This document shows, one piece after another, positions 1 through 11,056 of a stretch of 64,000 bases of DNA. Within the stretch, counting starts at the first letter, position 1. Each line of letters starts with the position of its first letter. The notes under the pieces are model-generated. The model was given only the letters and a program-made list of their open reading frames with translations. It searched no databases and was not told where the DNA came from. A program made the position numbers and the translations under genes. Source of the stretch: Triplophysa rosa (taxonomy: Eukaryota; Chordata; Actinopteri; Cypriniformes; Nemacheilidae). Where the stretch lies: the NCBI RefSeq assembly GCF_024868665.1, contig NC_079890.1:34325298-34389297 (forward strand), written 5' to 3'.

Positions 1-61
1 TGGTATCGAACCCAAGACCTTGGCATTGCAGTGCCATGCTCTAACCACGGAGCCACAGGAA
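1..61 (-). repeat. tRNA-like SINE fragment cut by the window edge
   Basis: Read on the minus strand this holds a box A-like TGGCTCCGTGGTTAGAGC and a box B GGTTCGATACC at tRNA spacing, with a GGCA/TGCC anticodon-stem-like pairing between. The loop is one base short of a true tRNA, so it is better read as the head of a tRNA-derived SINE than a functional tRNA gene. The rest of the element lies to the left of base 1. Confidence 0.55.
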
Positions 62-500
62 AGTTCTTTGTGTTATTCTATAGTTCTGATGAGCTTACTA
101 TTTTTTTTTCTAAAATGTGGGAAAAAATATGGATGAGTGAGTGAGTCAACTTTGACCAGTAGTGTAGATATACAGTACAAAATAATCAATATTTTTTTGT
201 GGAAATCACCAGATAAACAGTTAGAAAATATACAGTACCTTATTTCACATTCAACAATGCCTTATTCCCAGAATGATCTTTTATATGGACTGGAAATATC
301 AGGTGAATGACATCCGGCAAGCCAAGCTGATCACGAATTAAATTAATTCAGTATCAAATATATCAATAACATTTATCTAGTTAATGAAAATTCTTGTAAA
401 CATGACACCAACCGCATTAACAGACTCCGGCAATCTGACAATCAGCACTTCAGTAAAGCAGAATTACAGACTAATGGAAAATCCCGATAAGAGCTTTCCC
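62..500. other. Intergenic, nothing recognised
   Basis: AT-rich sequence with no supported gene or recognisable repeat. Confidence 0.5.
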
Positions 501-740
501 TGTTGAAAAAAACATGCTGGGTTAGGAATGTGTTGATGCTGGTTTGCTGGTTTGTGCTGGTTTAATATGGTCCTTATCTGGTTTAAGATGGTCATGAGCT
601 GGTGCCTCACCAGCTTAAACCAGCTCACGACCAATTTAAATCAGCTAAGGACCAGCACATGACCATCTTAAACCAGCACATGACCATCTTAAACCAGCAC
701 CAAAACATACCTAACCCACCATATGCTGGTTTTTTCAACA
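501..740. mobile_element. Hairpin MITE built of CCAGC/GCTGG motifs
   Basis: Ends are inverted copies: TGTTGAAAAAAACATGCTGG on the left and ATGCTGGTTTTTTCAACA on the right. The interior repeats AAACCAGC and its complement many times, so each half folds on the other. Such GCTGGTTTA-rich elements are common in cyprinid genomes. No coding capacity. Confidence 0.75.
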
Positions 741-1845
741 TGGTCTCAGCTATATAATAAAATAAACTCACTACGAACTATGACACATATGCAACTCTTG
801 TGGAAAGTGATCATTGCAATTAGACCACATAAAAGTCAATAAACAAGCAATTACTTCTTAAATATAAAAGATTTCAATCTTTGTAAAGCACTGTAACATT
901 CTCAATTAAATTTAGGCCGTCGTCGAAATGAGACTAATTAATATGCCCCTTGTACATAAAAAACAATTACTGTTCTCTTTATAAAAGTAAAATATTCTGA
1001 TATTACATGATAAATATATCTTAACCAACTCGGCAACGTATTTCTTTTACCTCAGTATAATATTTTTGACGTTGTGTTAATGATTTTAGTCAGATCATTT
1101 CATCTACCTGTTGCACTGCAGTTAATTTACAGGCAGTGAGTGATTCACGTCACCCTCGTTCCGGGTGATTTGTTGACTCTTTTCGTGTGGATTATCCTTC
1201 AGGACCTTCACGTTGAAGACGTTGTATAACATTTATTTGCAGATTCGTCCAAATAATGACTCAAATCTCTGCATTCTTACTTTCTTACTTAGCTCATCAC
1301 TTCTAAATACCCGCTCTGCTGCACTTCTCTCCCGCCTCACAGATCCGTACACATCCGCACGCAGATTGACAAACAGGGCAACGAGCCAATCGGCATCCTG
1401 AGACCGCCAATAGCTGATGTAACGACCAATCGGAAATTGAGATGAGAGAGGGTGGGCGTAGCTCTGCCAGAGAAAGCTGCTGGTGTCCATGGGAACCATG
1501 GCAAACATTACGCGCACAGCAGCAGATGAAAATGTCGTTTGAGGACTATCATCCCTAGAGTGTAGTGTGCAGGAAAAACGCCAGATAAAAGTGTCTAGGA
1601 AACCTGCACCCCACTACAAAAACAAAAAATGTTTTGATTAGATTATATTAAACGTAGATGCTTTTTAGTGGTGTTAAAATATGTAAAATAATATAATATG
1701 CATCGATTTTCCCTGCTCTGTGATCAATATTACTCATTATTTTTTATTTATACGTGCAGTATGAACTGTATGTGTATAATATATCATTGTATTATAGTAT
1801 TTTTATATAAATACAATAAAAAGTGACTGTTACAATAATGAAAAT
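741..1845. other. Intergenic, nothing recognised
   Basis: Unique-looking sequence. ORFs on both strands at 1213-1517 overlap each other and resemble no family I know. Confidence 0.45.
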
Positions 1846-1945
1846 ATGTTTTAGGCGTTTATCCAAAGCGACTTATAGTGCATTCAAGTTTTTTATCAGT
1901 ATGTGTTTTCCGGGGATAAAACCCAGAGCTTTTGCAATGCTAATT
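1846..1945. repeat. Fragment of a teleost interspersed repeat
   Basis: Contains TTTATCCAAAGCGACTTATA and a degenerate CGGGGATAAAACCCAGAGC, a pairing seen often in dispersed fish SINE/LINE-tail repeats. Only a fragment remains. Confidence 0.5.
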
Positions 1946-4319
1946 AATTCTATGTTCTATATTGAACTACAGGAATCCTCAGAATCTAATGAGAATTAGA
2001 GTAGAAAATAAAAGGATTTACAGAAACTTCAAAAGAAAAATGCTTCTTATTCTAGTAATGAGAATCATGCAGAAAATGTTCCTAATTGTCATGAAAATAA
2101 CACAGCAAAACTTCCTAATGGCCCTAATAATAGGCCTCGTTTTTATTTTCTTGCAAAATATAATTCCTTATTTTGTATTCTTTTGAGTTTGATGTGAAAC
2201 GTAGCCTGTTTTTATGAGATACCCCCATAATAACATAACCAACAACATAATAGGTTTCATTAGTTCAAACAGTAATTATCTGTAAACATTTGAAGGCCGC
2301 AGCAACGATACCACTACAGCAAAGGTTTTTCAGAGGTTCACATTAAAAGTACATAATGAATGTGATGTCTAACATACTCTATTCTCTTTTCTTATTGGTT
2401 AGAGCTGAAGGTGAAATGAAGTCATCAGTTTAATCAGACGATTACGTGCAAACAAAAGCCTTCCTTAGGCTCTGCAAGATTTATCTGGGAAATGAAAGTG
2501 CAGGGCCACGGAAGCCCCGTGACTCATGAGCGGACCAAGACTTGGCAATGTCTTTGTTACAAAGCGAGATTATTAAAAAGATGTCCTGCAGCAACTCATT
2601 ATACCATCAGCTTGGGCCATTTTTCCTTCCAACTCTTTAATTAAATCTGAATCACTTGAAAAATAAAGCAAAATCAACAGCTATCTAACTGCTGGCTAGT
2701 CTGACATTGTGCCGGTAGGCAGGTGTCCCATCTCTGCCTGTCTGCATTCATTTGTTGAGTTGTGTCAGTCTCATAACTCTGTCCTTCGGTCTTGCAGGTC
2801 TGACCGTGCGTGGCTCAGTTTTCCCACTCCATGGATGGATCTGGAAATTAAGGATTTCATGCAACAGTAATTTTTTCCCAAATGGGCTACACCTATTCCT
2901 TTTCAGTCTTCCAAGGCTGCTTTATTGATTTACCAAATTCCTCAGCTTAGTGCTTGAATCTGTCCTGTTATCTGTTTAGTCGCAATAGTTAATGTTCTCT
3001 TTTACAATCAAGACAATGCAATTTTCTATGTCATTGTGGTGGCAGAACAGTTGTAAAAAAATCCCATTCCTCCACTGCATTCACTCTCTTTGTGTAATAT
3101 CTATAATCCACATACATGAAAGGACGTGAAAGTGATTGATTGTGATGAATAGCTTAGACAGAGATAGAAAACACAATTATATCATGTATAGAAACGTGTC
3201 TGTCATCACTAATTATCAGCTTTGTGGATGCCACTGCTTGGAGCTTAGAAAATCCACTAAATCTGATAAGTTTGGAAAGATTTTGTCAGAGCACAAAAGA
3301 CAATTTGTAAACACATTTTCTCAGCCCCCATTCAATACAGCATTCTCTAAAACACTGTTATTTGCTTCATTGAAAGATTGCTTCTAAAAAAGATCGCAAA
3401 ATTTCTCCAGATGTGTAGTCATTTGTGAACAATGGTACTAGCTGCTTAATAAGAATAGTGGCTGTCAACACAAGGGTGGCATGTTGCTTTAAAAGAGCAA
3501 CTGACCAATAGGAACTGACATCACATTTTGAGTATTATTGTGCTCTTCAACTTTAACAAACCAATTCACTCTTGGTGGCCCCTGGAGAGCTGTCACCTTA
3601 GTTAGTCCACTGTAAGTGGCTTTGATGAAAAGCATCAGCCACAGCAAAAAAATATATGACAAAGAAATAGAGATCGTTTAGAAAAGGTCTGAGGGTCTCC
3701 AAGTCATTGAGCTGCTGAAAATCATTGAAAGGAATTTTGCATTAAAAAACATCAAAAGCAGTGCTTTGAATCAAAGAACTGTCAATTGGTTTATTTTGTG
3801 ATTTGACCTGTAGTGTTATCATCCCTCACTCCTCTTAAGCTTTTGTAAAGGTATCTACTTTCTATCATGCAGAAGTGAAAGAGCGTGGTGAAGTTACAGA
3901 GACATGCTCATAAAAAGTTATTAAATCCATTTTCAATAAGACAGGTGAGCAGAACAAACGGTAGGCACAATTTGTGTAAAACTGTGTATGATATCTTCTT
4001 TCATGTTCTGCAGAGGAAATAAACGCGTATAGGGTCGGAATATTATTACTAAATTATGAAAGAATTTTCATTTTAAGGGGATTAAATATTCCTTACTGTA
4101 AATGTACTGATAACAACAAGAAATACATTTATATCATCAGATGTCATACAGTAAATGTCTTGTTGGTTACAATATTTTATAGTGACTTACAAGATATAAA
4201 AAATAAATTATATTGCAGAAGTATTTGTGTTGTCTTGGGGGAATTGGAGAGATTTGAATAATTTTCATCTTTTACATCATAGATGAAAATGTATGTTCTT
4301 TAGTCACTGTATATGATGT
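1946..4319. other. Intergenic, nothing firm
   Basis: AT-rich DNA. A faint piece near 3600-3640 (GGCTTTGATGAAAAGCATCAG) resembles the fish repeat motif seen at 1846 but is too short to delimit. No coding signal. Confidence 0.4.
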
Positions 4320-4583
4320 ACACTCTTAACAATAAAGTTGCTTAAAAGGTTCTTCACAGCGATGCCGTAGAAGAACCATAGGTTCCACAAAGAACCATTC
4401 AGTCAAAGGTTCTTCAAAGAACCATCTCTTTCATACCTTTTCATAATCTGAAGAACCCTTTTTCCGCCACAAAGAACCTAATGTGAAACAGAAAGGTTCT
4501 TCGGATGTTAAAGGAATGGAACCATTTAGACAAAAATGGTTCTTCTGAAGAACCTTTTGAAGCACCTTTATTTTTAAGAGTGT
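4320..4583. mobile_element. MITE with ACACTCTTAAAAATAAAG-type ends
   Basis: Terminal inverted repeats ACACTCTTAACAATAAAG (left) and CTTTATTTTTAAGAGTGT (right) enclose many copies of AAAGAACC / GGTTCTTT. This is a non-autonomous DNA transposon type abundant in cyprinids. A second copy lies at 5643-5876. Confidence 0.8.
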
Positions 4584-5642
4584 ATATATGATGCTATTAG
4601 ATGTTATCCAACTAACAAGTTTTTACAGTGGCAGTTGACATTATGTTTTCTGTTAAAATTACAAGCATTTTTAAAGTACAGGAAACAAAACAGAACACTC
4701 AGGCAGATGAGAGTCAACAGGCAGATGAACAGACATTGGGAGGCAATGACTCCCCGCAGTGGCTTTTTCCCTGAGCTGAGAGGAGTCCGAGAAGAATAGG
4801 TAGTCAGGATGAGGTGGGGGAAAGTGAATTATCAATCTGCTTTACATTTGAAAGTGATTAGAATTCTTCATTCCTGGACAGAAAGAGGCGAAACGCTGCG
4901 GGGTGACAGGTTAATTGAAGAATAATGTCCTTCAGAATGATGGATTTTGGTGACTTGAGATGTCAGAATCCATTATGGGAAATTTAAATTTGCAATTAAA
5001 GAAGGAAGTAGGGTGCAGGAATCTCTCGTTTTAATTTTCCCTCTCAAATCTCCAATCACCCCCACTCCCTTTATTAATAATGCCCTGCATTGCATGTCTG
5101 ACCACCATTACATTTACGCTGGCCTTCTTGTGTTTGGAGGGAAAATAAGACTTCATTAATATTCTGATGCTTAAGTACAACATTCTCAAGGACTGAGCAA
5201 GTTAAGCTTTTTAACACAAAGACATTAATTTTCTTCCTGGTTATATTATGATTAGTTGGCTTTTATCTTTCCGGGCCACAGTTTGAATTTTCTGTCAAGA
5301 CAAATGTTGTATCAAAGTGCGGTTGATCTCTGACCCCGGTGGAATCTCTTTGGTGCTGAAAACGTGTGGCCAGCAAGAGATTTTTGTAGTTGGGGGTGTA
5401 GCACATGCCCCGCCGGGTAATGTAATGTAACACAAGCAGATGAGGTGACTTATGTGAAGTGAATCTCTGTCAAAGTCTCACCTGTTTTCCTTTCTCAACC
5501 TCTGCAAAATGTTGTTGCCGAAGGCTGGCGACAACATTTGTTTCTATAAATTGCATATATAAAGCTCCATTTGAAAGGATCACATCCTGTACAAGCTTAT
5601 TTTGATATGTTGTTTTTTAACTCATATCAATGAGGCTGTTGA
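4584..5642. other. Intergenic, nothing recognised
   Basis: Unique-looking sequence between two copies of the same MITE family; no supported gene. Confidence 0.4.
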
Positions 5643-5876
5643 ACACTCTTAGAAATAAAGTTGCTTCATGACGTCATAGAAGAACCTTTTTTGTCTAAGT
5701 GGTTGCATAAAGAACCTTTAACATCTGAAGACATCTCTAACATCAGATTATAAAAAGGCAAGAAAGAGATGGTTCTTTGAAGAACCTTTAACTGAATGGT
5801 TCTTTGTGGAACCCAAAATGATTCTTACATGGCTTTGCTTTGAAGAACCTTTTAAGCACCTTTATTTTTAAGAGTG
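5643..5876. mobile_element. Second copy of the ACACTCTTA-type MITE
   Basis: Ends ACACTCTTAGAAATAAAG and CTTTATTTTTAAGAGTG, with the same AAGAACC/GGTTCTTT interior as the copy 1.1 kb to the left. It differs by small internal deletions, suggesting independent insertions rather than a recent tandem duplication. Confidence 0.8.
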
Positions 5877-6900
5877 AAGAAGCAACACAACATATTGCAT
5901 AAAGGATGAAAATGATAAATAATCATTTATACTCACTCTTGTGTTCTTCTGTATGATTTCTTCTGTGGATCTTAGATCTTCTTCTTAGATGACCCCTTTA
6001 TGTTTTTTTCCCATACAAATAAACAGAACCATTAAATTTCATTTAGCATGTTAAGCAAGTAATAAATGTTAAATATTTGATGGAGAAAAGCAGTATATCA
6101 GAAAATGTCAGGAACTTTAACACAAAACTGGACAATTACTTTAAAAAAGTGTCATTCAAAGACATGAATCAGTAAGTGACAGATGTAAATATACCATTTT
6201 AAACACATCTAAGGTAATTTTTCTTATTTTTATAATTGATGAGAAAAACCAATACTGTTACAAGCCTTATGAGATCACGCTGGCACAATGACAAATGTGG
6301 AAATTATTCATCATTTCTTCTCCGGGTGTATGCTTAATTTAACTGGGGAAACTCTGATCAGGCACAATATTTGGGTGACTGCACAGAAACATCGCAGACA
6401 GAAGGGCGTTAAATTCTGCCCGTCTTATGTTTTTTTTTTCACCAAAAGGCAATCTTCAGTGGTGCACTAATGCAATAGCCAATGTCAGCTACTTTATCAT
6501 CACTTCAGGCGACAAATGGAGGAGAATAACATCTGATATATTCCAGAAGCCAGCAGGTAGCTGCTCAAATGCGAGGGAAGATACAGAAACAAAAACATTC
6601 TTCATTTTAATTTCATTTTCTAGTGTATACACGATAAACAATCTTAAGTAGCAAGATAATAAGAGTTGTTTCACAGAATATTTTCTGAATTAATTTAGTT
6701 TATTATTCGTACCCAATTGGAAAATAATTGTTTTCTTGTTTGAGGCACAAATCTAACAAACTTTAATGAGAATTATCCTGAAACAAGTAAAACAAAAAAC
6801 AATTTGCCATCGGGGTAAGAAAAATGATCTTATTTCAAGAGTTTTTCTTCCAAAATAGCCCTATTATCTTACAATGTTGCTTCTCAAGAAAATCTTGTTT
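5877..6900. other. Intergenic; repeat-like part near 6690-6895
   Basis: No supported gene. The stretch around 6690-6895 (AACAATTTGCCATCGGGGTA with CTTATTTCAAGA and CAAGAAAATCTTGTTTTA) looks like a degraded dispersed fish repeat, but its ends cannot be fixed. Confidence 0.35.
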
Positions 6901-7170
6901 TAAAGGTGCAGTGTGTAATTTCTGAACAGCACAAAAATAGAACTGTAATCTAGTTTGAGAGGCCCAAATGGGTCAGACGTAACAAGAAAATGGTATGCAT
7001 TGCATTTGAGGAGGGACATTCTGTTTAAGCCATGGTAGACGAGTAGTTGCTTAAAAGTGTTTTTGTAATTATGCAGAGTTCACCTTAAAAAATATTACAG
7101 GAAAACAAGACAAAAACACAAGAAAATGATGTTAGGCTGGCCGAAATCAGAAAGTCCAATCGCGAGGAGA
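6901..7170. repeat. Fragment of a GGTGCAGTGTGTAATTT-type repeat
   Basis: Starts TAAAGGTGCAGTGTGTAATT, the usual opening of a common cyprinid dispersed repeat. The right end is not clear. Confidence 0.4.
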
Positions 7171-8477
7171 ATGAAAAACAAAGAGAAGTTACACTACATG
7201 CGCTGTTTTAGCAGCTGGTACCTGCGTGTAACAATGACAGCATAATGAATTGAGACAAATGCATTTTTTATAGCCTCCTTCTTCCCTTAAGCGCAGTCCA
7301 CTGCATTTAGCATTCAGCCCCCCCCCTCACTCCCCTTCATTCGCACAGCTGGAAACTGAATTCATCCGATTTGTTCTGCTGAAACTCGTTCCCTCTCCGC
7401 CTCTCTCTCTCTTCCGCTCTCTTCCTCTCACTCGATCTCTCACGCTCACTGTTGTAATAGGATCTGCAGGAATCATTCAAAGGCCTGATATAATTTACTG
7501 CTCTTTGTGCACAATACACCCCACCCTCCCACCTATCTGCAATCGCACAAGGTGCCCTGCGGATGAACTAATCACACTTGAAATATTATTTCTCCATCTT
7601 ATTCACTTGCTTTATGAACAGCTCTGGTTTTATGTGCAATGGGTTTAACCCCTGACTGGTTGCATCCCAGCTCGCTCGCGTGCGCACGTGTGTGCTGCAG
7701 ATAATGAAGATAAACAGTCAAAACACCTTTGCGTTTATCATCCACGCCTTGCTTTCAAGCATGGTCTTAATTTCTGTTTTACCTGCACTTTAATTTCCCC
7801 AGAGATGGCGTTTAATATGTAATGAACAAACGAGGATCAAACTGAGAAACTTGTAGCCAGGAGCCATAGCCACAACCAATAAAACAAACCTGCAGACCTC
7901 AACTAACCCGCAGCCACGTTTTCCCTCTGATACACACACCTCATTAACCTTTTAAACTGAGCAGAGTCTTGTTAAAGGAAAGCCACTCGGCACTGTGTCT
8001 TAAAGAGATAAAAAACAAATGTGGGGTGGGTGGTATGACCATGATAGCATAGTAGCTATTTTAAACAAACTTATAAGAAATGATTAAGTCTGACATTGGT
8101 GCAAAAACAGATTTACACTGAATTCTGTGGCTCTTATTTGACAGTGGCTCATACGCAGATAGATGGTGTGACAACACTGTTTGTGGGAAAGTGACAGAGA
8201 TTGGTATGTAAAGCTATTGATCAAGCCCTTCCTTCATTGATTTCTGGAGGGAAGGCGGTGGTCTGGATTAGGGAGAAAGTCTTTAAACCTGTATGGGGCA
8301 TTACATCATCAAAGAGCTCCCCTGGACTCATTTGCCAAACATGGTAAATCGATTTGGGAGGATTGACTCGATTACAGGGACATCATTTGGAGAAGTATAA
8401 ATTAGTTTTATTTATTACTGAACTAAGTTCAAGTCTTCTTGGGAGAGAGGGAGACACAAAAACTTTGGAATGAAGAG
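7171..8477. other. Intergenic, nothing recognised
   Basis: Includes a C-run and CT-rich stretch (about 7318-7450) that yields an antisense Glu/Arg-rich ORF of no coding value. Otherwise unique-looking. Confidence 0.4.
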
Positions 8478-8772
8478 TAGCCAGGTTTCCATTTCATAAT
8501 GCGCATATTGAAATAGCGCATTGAAAATACGCCCAATGGAAACACGTTAATTTCGCAAAAAACTCCCATGTATCGCAAAAAAGTTCTCGCGCTCGTACGA
8601 GGTGTATAGGCAATACGATAAAGGCAAATATGATGCAAAACTGCAATGGAAACACTTTTTGTCGTATTTACAAGTCACGTGGCGTATATAAAAAAGTCAC
8701 ATGACCATTCGTGGTATGTTTTGGCAGAACATTTGAAAAGATAGGATGTAAGGAATTCACATTAAGTAGTAT

Positions 8773-9692
8773 TGTCATGATTCTGCCTCATCTTGTCATG
8801 TCTTTCTTGGTCTTGTGCTAGGATCATGGCAGAACCTCTTGTTTTGTGTGGAGAGAGGCATGTTATTGTTGGTTGACATAGCATGCGCTCTCTCCGGTCT
8901 CGTCTGTGTCCCCGCCCTCTCGTTTTCTCATTATTGATTGTTAATTATTTAATGCCCCGCACCTCTCACCCTCTTGATTTGGTTCCCTTTATAATGCCCT
9001 TGTGTTTGCTGTCTTGTGCTGGTTTGTTTGCTTGTACTCCTTATATGACATTTTGTCATTTTGCTCTGTGGATTATTCGATCAAGTCAAGTCGTAGTAAG
9101 TGTATAGTTATAGTTCTTGTCAAGTGTTGCTTTAGTTTAGTCCAGTTTTATTTAGTCCAGTGGTTCTCAACTCTGGCCCGCGAGATCCATTTTCCTGCCG
9201 AGTTTAGCCCCAACTCTGATAAAACACCTGAAGAGGCTAATCAGTGACTTCAGGAACAGACGCGTTCAACTTAATGCTGGGCTGCGCAGATTGTTTTGCA
9301 TATCGCATTAAAGTACCGCGAGAGCGATTCAAATGCGTACCGAGCAATCTGCACTTGACGCTATCGCGGTACTTTAATGTCATACGCTGATAGATTTGCC
9401 CAGTGCCGCATTAAGTTGAATGCATCTATCCTTAATGACGCTGATTTGCTTGTTCAGGTGTTTTATATCAGAGTTGGGGCTAAACTCGGCAGGAAAATGG
9501 ATCTCGCGGGCCAGAGTTGAGAACCACTGATTTAGTCTATGTTCTGTCGAGCTTAAGTTATTATTTCCCCTGTTCTTGTTGTTTTGCCCACTCGTGGGTT
9601 TTTGTTTTGTGTTTTATTGTTTAATAAAGTCATGTGTTCATCCTACTGCCTGCGCTTGGGTTCTGGCTCCCTACTATGCCCATACCCTGACA
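8773..9692 (+). repeat. Left LTR (interrupted by a hAT-type MITE)
   Basis: Begins TGTCATGATTCTGCC and ends CCCTGACA. An AATAAA polyadenylation signal sits at 9623-9628. It is 920 bases long, of which 380 come from the MITE at 9158-9529 and its duplicated target. Confidence 0.7.
9158..9529. mobile_element. hAT-type MITE with perfect 8-base target duplication
   Basis: Starts CAGTGGTTCTCAACTCTGG and ends CCAGAGTTGAGAACCACTG, long inverted repeats with the CAGTGGTTCTCAA start typical of hAT elements. ATTTAGTC is present on both sides (9150-9157 and 9530-9537), an exact 8-base target-site duplication as hAT transposases make. The 372 bases have no transposase. Confidence 0.88.
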
Positions 9693-9708
9693 TAACAAAC
9701 CAGCCATT

Positions 9709-10050
9709 TTGAACCCAGCAGTCAGCAGTATGGACAGTTCCCTGCAAACCCGCCAGGCTCATTTTCTGTTCGGACTTCGCCAGGGGGATCGGGGGGTACG
9801 GGAATTTGCCCGTACCTTCCTGGATGCATTCCAACCGGTACCTATTCCTGTCCAGCCTGCGTTCCAGCCGGTACCTAGTCCTGTCCAGCCTGCGTTCCAG
9901 CCGGTACCTAGTCCTGTCCAGCCGGCGTTCCAGCCGGTACCCTGCCCTGTGCCAGCAGTCCAGCCGGCAGTCCGGCCGGCAGCCAAGCCTGCTCCTTCCC
10001 CGGTCAAGCCCCCGCAGACTGTGCGCTCTCGAGCGCCCCCCCCGGACTAA
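9709..10050 (+). CDS. Gag-like ORF with proline-rich 11-residue repeats
   Basis: A 113-residue ORF that starts 17 bases after the left LTR. Its first 40 residues (MNPAVSSMDSSL, then LFGLRQGDRGVREFARTFLD) look like the N-terminal part of a fish Gypsy-type retrotransposon gag protein. The rest is a tandem PVPSPVQPAFQ repeat (33-base unit at 9825-9945), then a Pro/Ala-rich tail to a stop at 10050. No zinc knuckle, protease or polymerase follows. A second Met at residue 8 (9730) may be the true start. It is either a remnant or the only protein of a short non-autonomous element. Confidence 0.45.
   Translation: MNPAVSSMDSSLQTRQAHFLFGLRQGDRGVREFARTFLDAFQPVPIPVQPAFQPVPSPVQPAFQPVPSPVQPAFQPVPCPVPAVQPAVRPAAKPAPSPVKPPQTVRSRAPPPD
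9825..9945 (+). repeat. 33-base tandem repeat in the gag-like ORF
   Basis: About 3.5 copies of a unit containing CCAGCCGGTACCTAGTCCTG and GTCCAGCCTGCGTT. The unit is a multiple of three, so the frame is kept. Confidence 0.85.
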
Positions 10051-10286
10051 ATCCCCCCACCAAGCCCCAACCCTTTTGGACTTCCCCCATGGACTCTGTT
10101 GTTCCCCCACCCCCCCTCCCTTGTTTGTTATTTTTATTGTGTCACCACAACCCTATGATTTTGTATTCTTGTCTGCCCTTAATTTTGCATTCAATGTTTT
10201 GTTGGTTTTTGTCACTTTCCCAGTCTGTCTTGTCCTGTAAGTCACCTTGAGGAGCGCCAGGGTGTCGCTCCTTAAGGCGGGGGTTC

Positions 10287-10476
10287 TGTCATGATTCTGC
10301 CTTTTCATGTTTTAGTTAGTCTATGTTCTGTCGAGCTTAAGTTATTATTTCCCCTGTTCTTGTTGTTTTGCCCATTCGTGGGTTTTTGTTTTGTGTTTTA
10401 TTGTTTTATAAAGTCGTGTGTTCATCCTACTGCCTGCGCTTGGGTTCTGGCTCCCTACTACCCCCATACCCTGACA
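10287..10476 (+). repeat. Right LTR (internally deleted)
   Basis: Its last 160 bases match the end of the left LTR almost base for base, and its first 15 match the start. About 350 bases between are missing compared with the left LTR. Its polyadenylation signal is changed to TATAAA. Confidence 0.7.
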
Positions 10477-10819
10477 AATATCTTATATGATGGCCCAAAT
10501 GCAGGAAAATGAATGAGTGCAGTATGGAGATTTATTAGGAACAGTGAAAATATATAAGGAAATATAGACATTTCTCTTCACTCTTTCATCACAGTAGGTG
10601 GCATTATGCACTAAAGTTTGTTTGCAAACTGCCATAAAACGTACAAAGAAGAGTACGGCCAGAATGACTTATCGCGAGAAGAATCAAAATACACTTTAAT
10701 CGCATAACATCATTTAATGGAAATGCAGTCATTCCGCGATATTGTTATAATCGACATTTAGAAAACATCGCTTAAATTTTGCGCAAATCAGTAATGGAAA
10801 ACTGGCTAGGGTTGCGAGT

Positions 10820-11056
10820 TTAAAGGGACAGTTCACCCAGACATAAAAATTCTCTCATTATTTATTTACCTTCATGTTGTTCAAAATCTGTATATGTCTC
10901 AGTGGTTGTGTCCACATACAATGCAATTCCAGTGTTGTTTAGATAAACAAAATCAAAATATCTTTTGTGCTCTGAAGAAGAAAGAAAGTCATACAGGTTT
11001 TGAAAGGCATCAATAAAAGATGAATGCATTTTTTTGTGGGTGAACTATCCCTTTAA
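10820..11056. mobile_element. MITE with TTAAAGGGACAGTTCACCC ends
   Basis: Left end TTAAAGGGACAGTTCACCC and right end GGGTGAACTATCCCTTTAA are inverted copies. The interior has the usual TCATTATTTATTTACC and AGAAAGTCATACAGG motifs. This is the first of several family members in the window. Confidence 0.8.

Larger units (their letters stand above)
8773..10476 (+). mobile_element. Short non-autonomous LTR retrotransposon
   Basis: Two direct repeats that start TGTCATGATTCTGCC and end CATACCCTGACA (the TG...CA form of LTRs) flank about 590 bases. A purine-rich tract AAGGCGGGGG lies just left of the right LTR, as expected of a polypurine tract. The 5-base flanks AGTAT and AATAT differ at one place, a probable target-site duplication. 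The layout resembles Ty3/Gypsy-type fish elements, but the interior holds only a gag-like ORF, with no protease, reverse transcriptase or integrase. Family placement is an inference. Confidence 0.7.
8478..10808. mobile_element. Outer inverted-repeat element split by an LTR retrotransposon
   Basis: Left end TAGCCAGGTTTCCAT and right end ATGGAAAACTGGCTA are inverted copies, and both arms carry TCGCAAAA/TCGCGA and ATGGAAA motifs. The two arms (8478-8772 and 10477-10808) belong to one non-autonomous DNA element of about 630 bases, opened by the LTR element at 8773-10476. Confidence 0.65.

Noticed and set aside
1..61. Functional tRNA gene on the minus strand
   Set aside because: The anticodon loop is one base short, and box A/B motifs of this kind are common in fish SINEs; the copy is also truncated by the window.
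501..740. CRISPR-like array from the repeated AAACCAGC motifs
   Set aside because: Spacing is irregular, the unit is too short, the element has inverted ends, and the genome is eukaryotic.
9643..10110. Antisense 155-codon Arg-rich ORF
   Set aside because: It is the shadow of the tandem repeat in the gag-like ORF on the plus strand.
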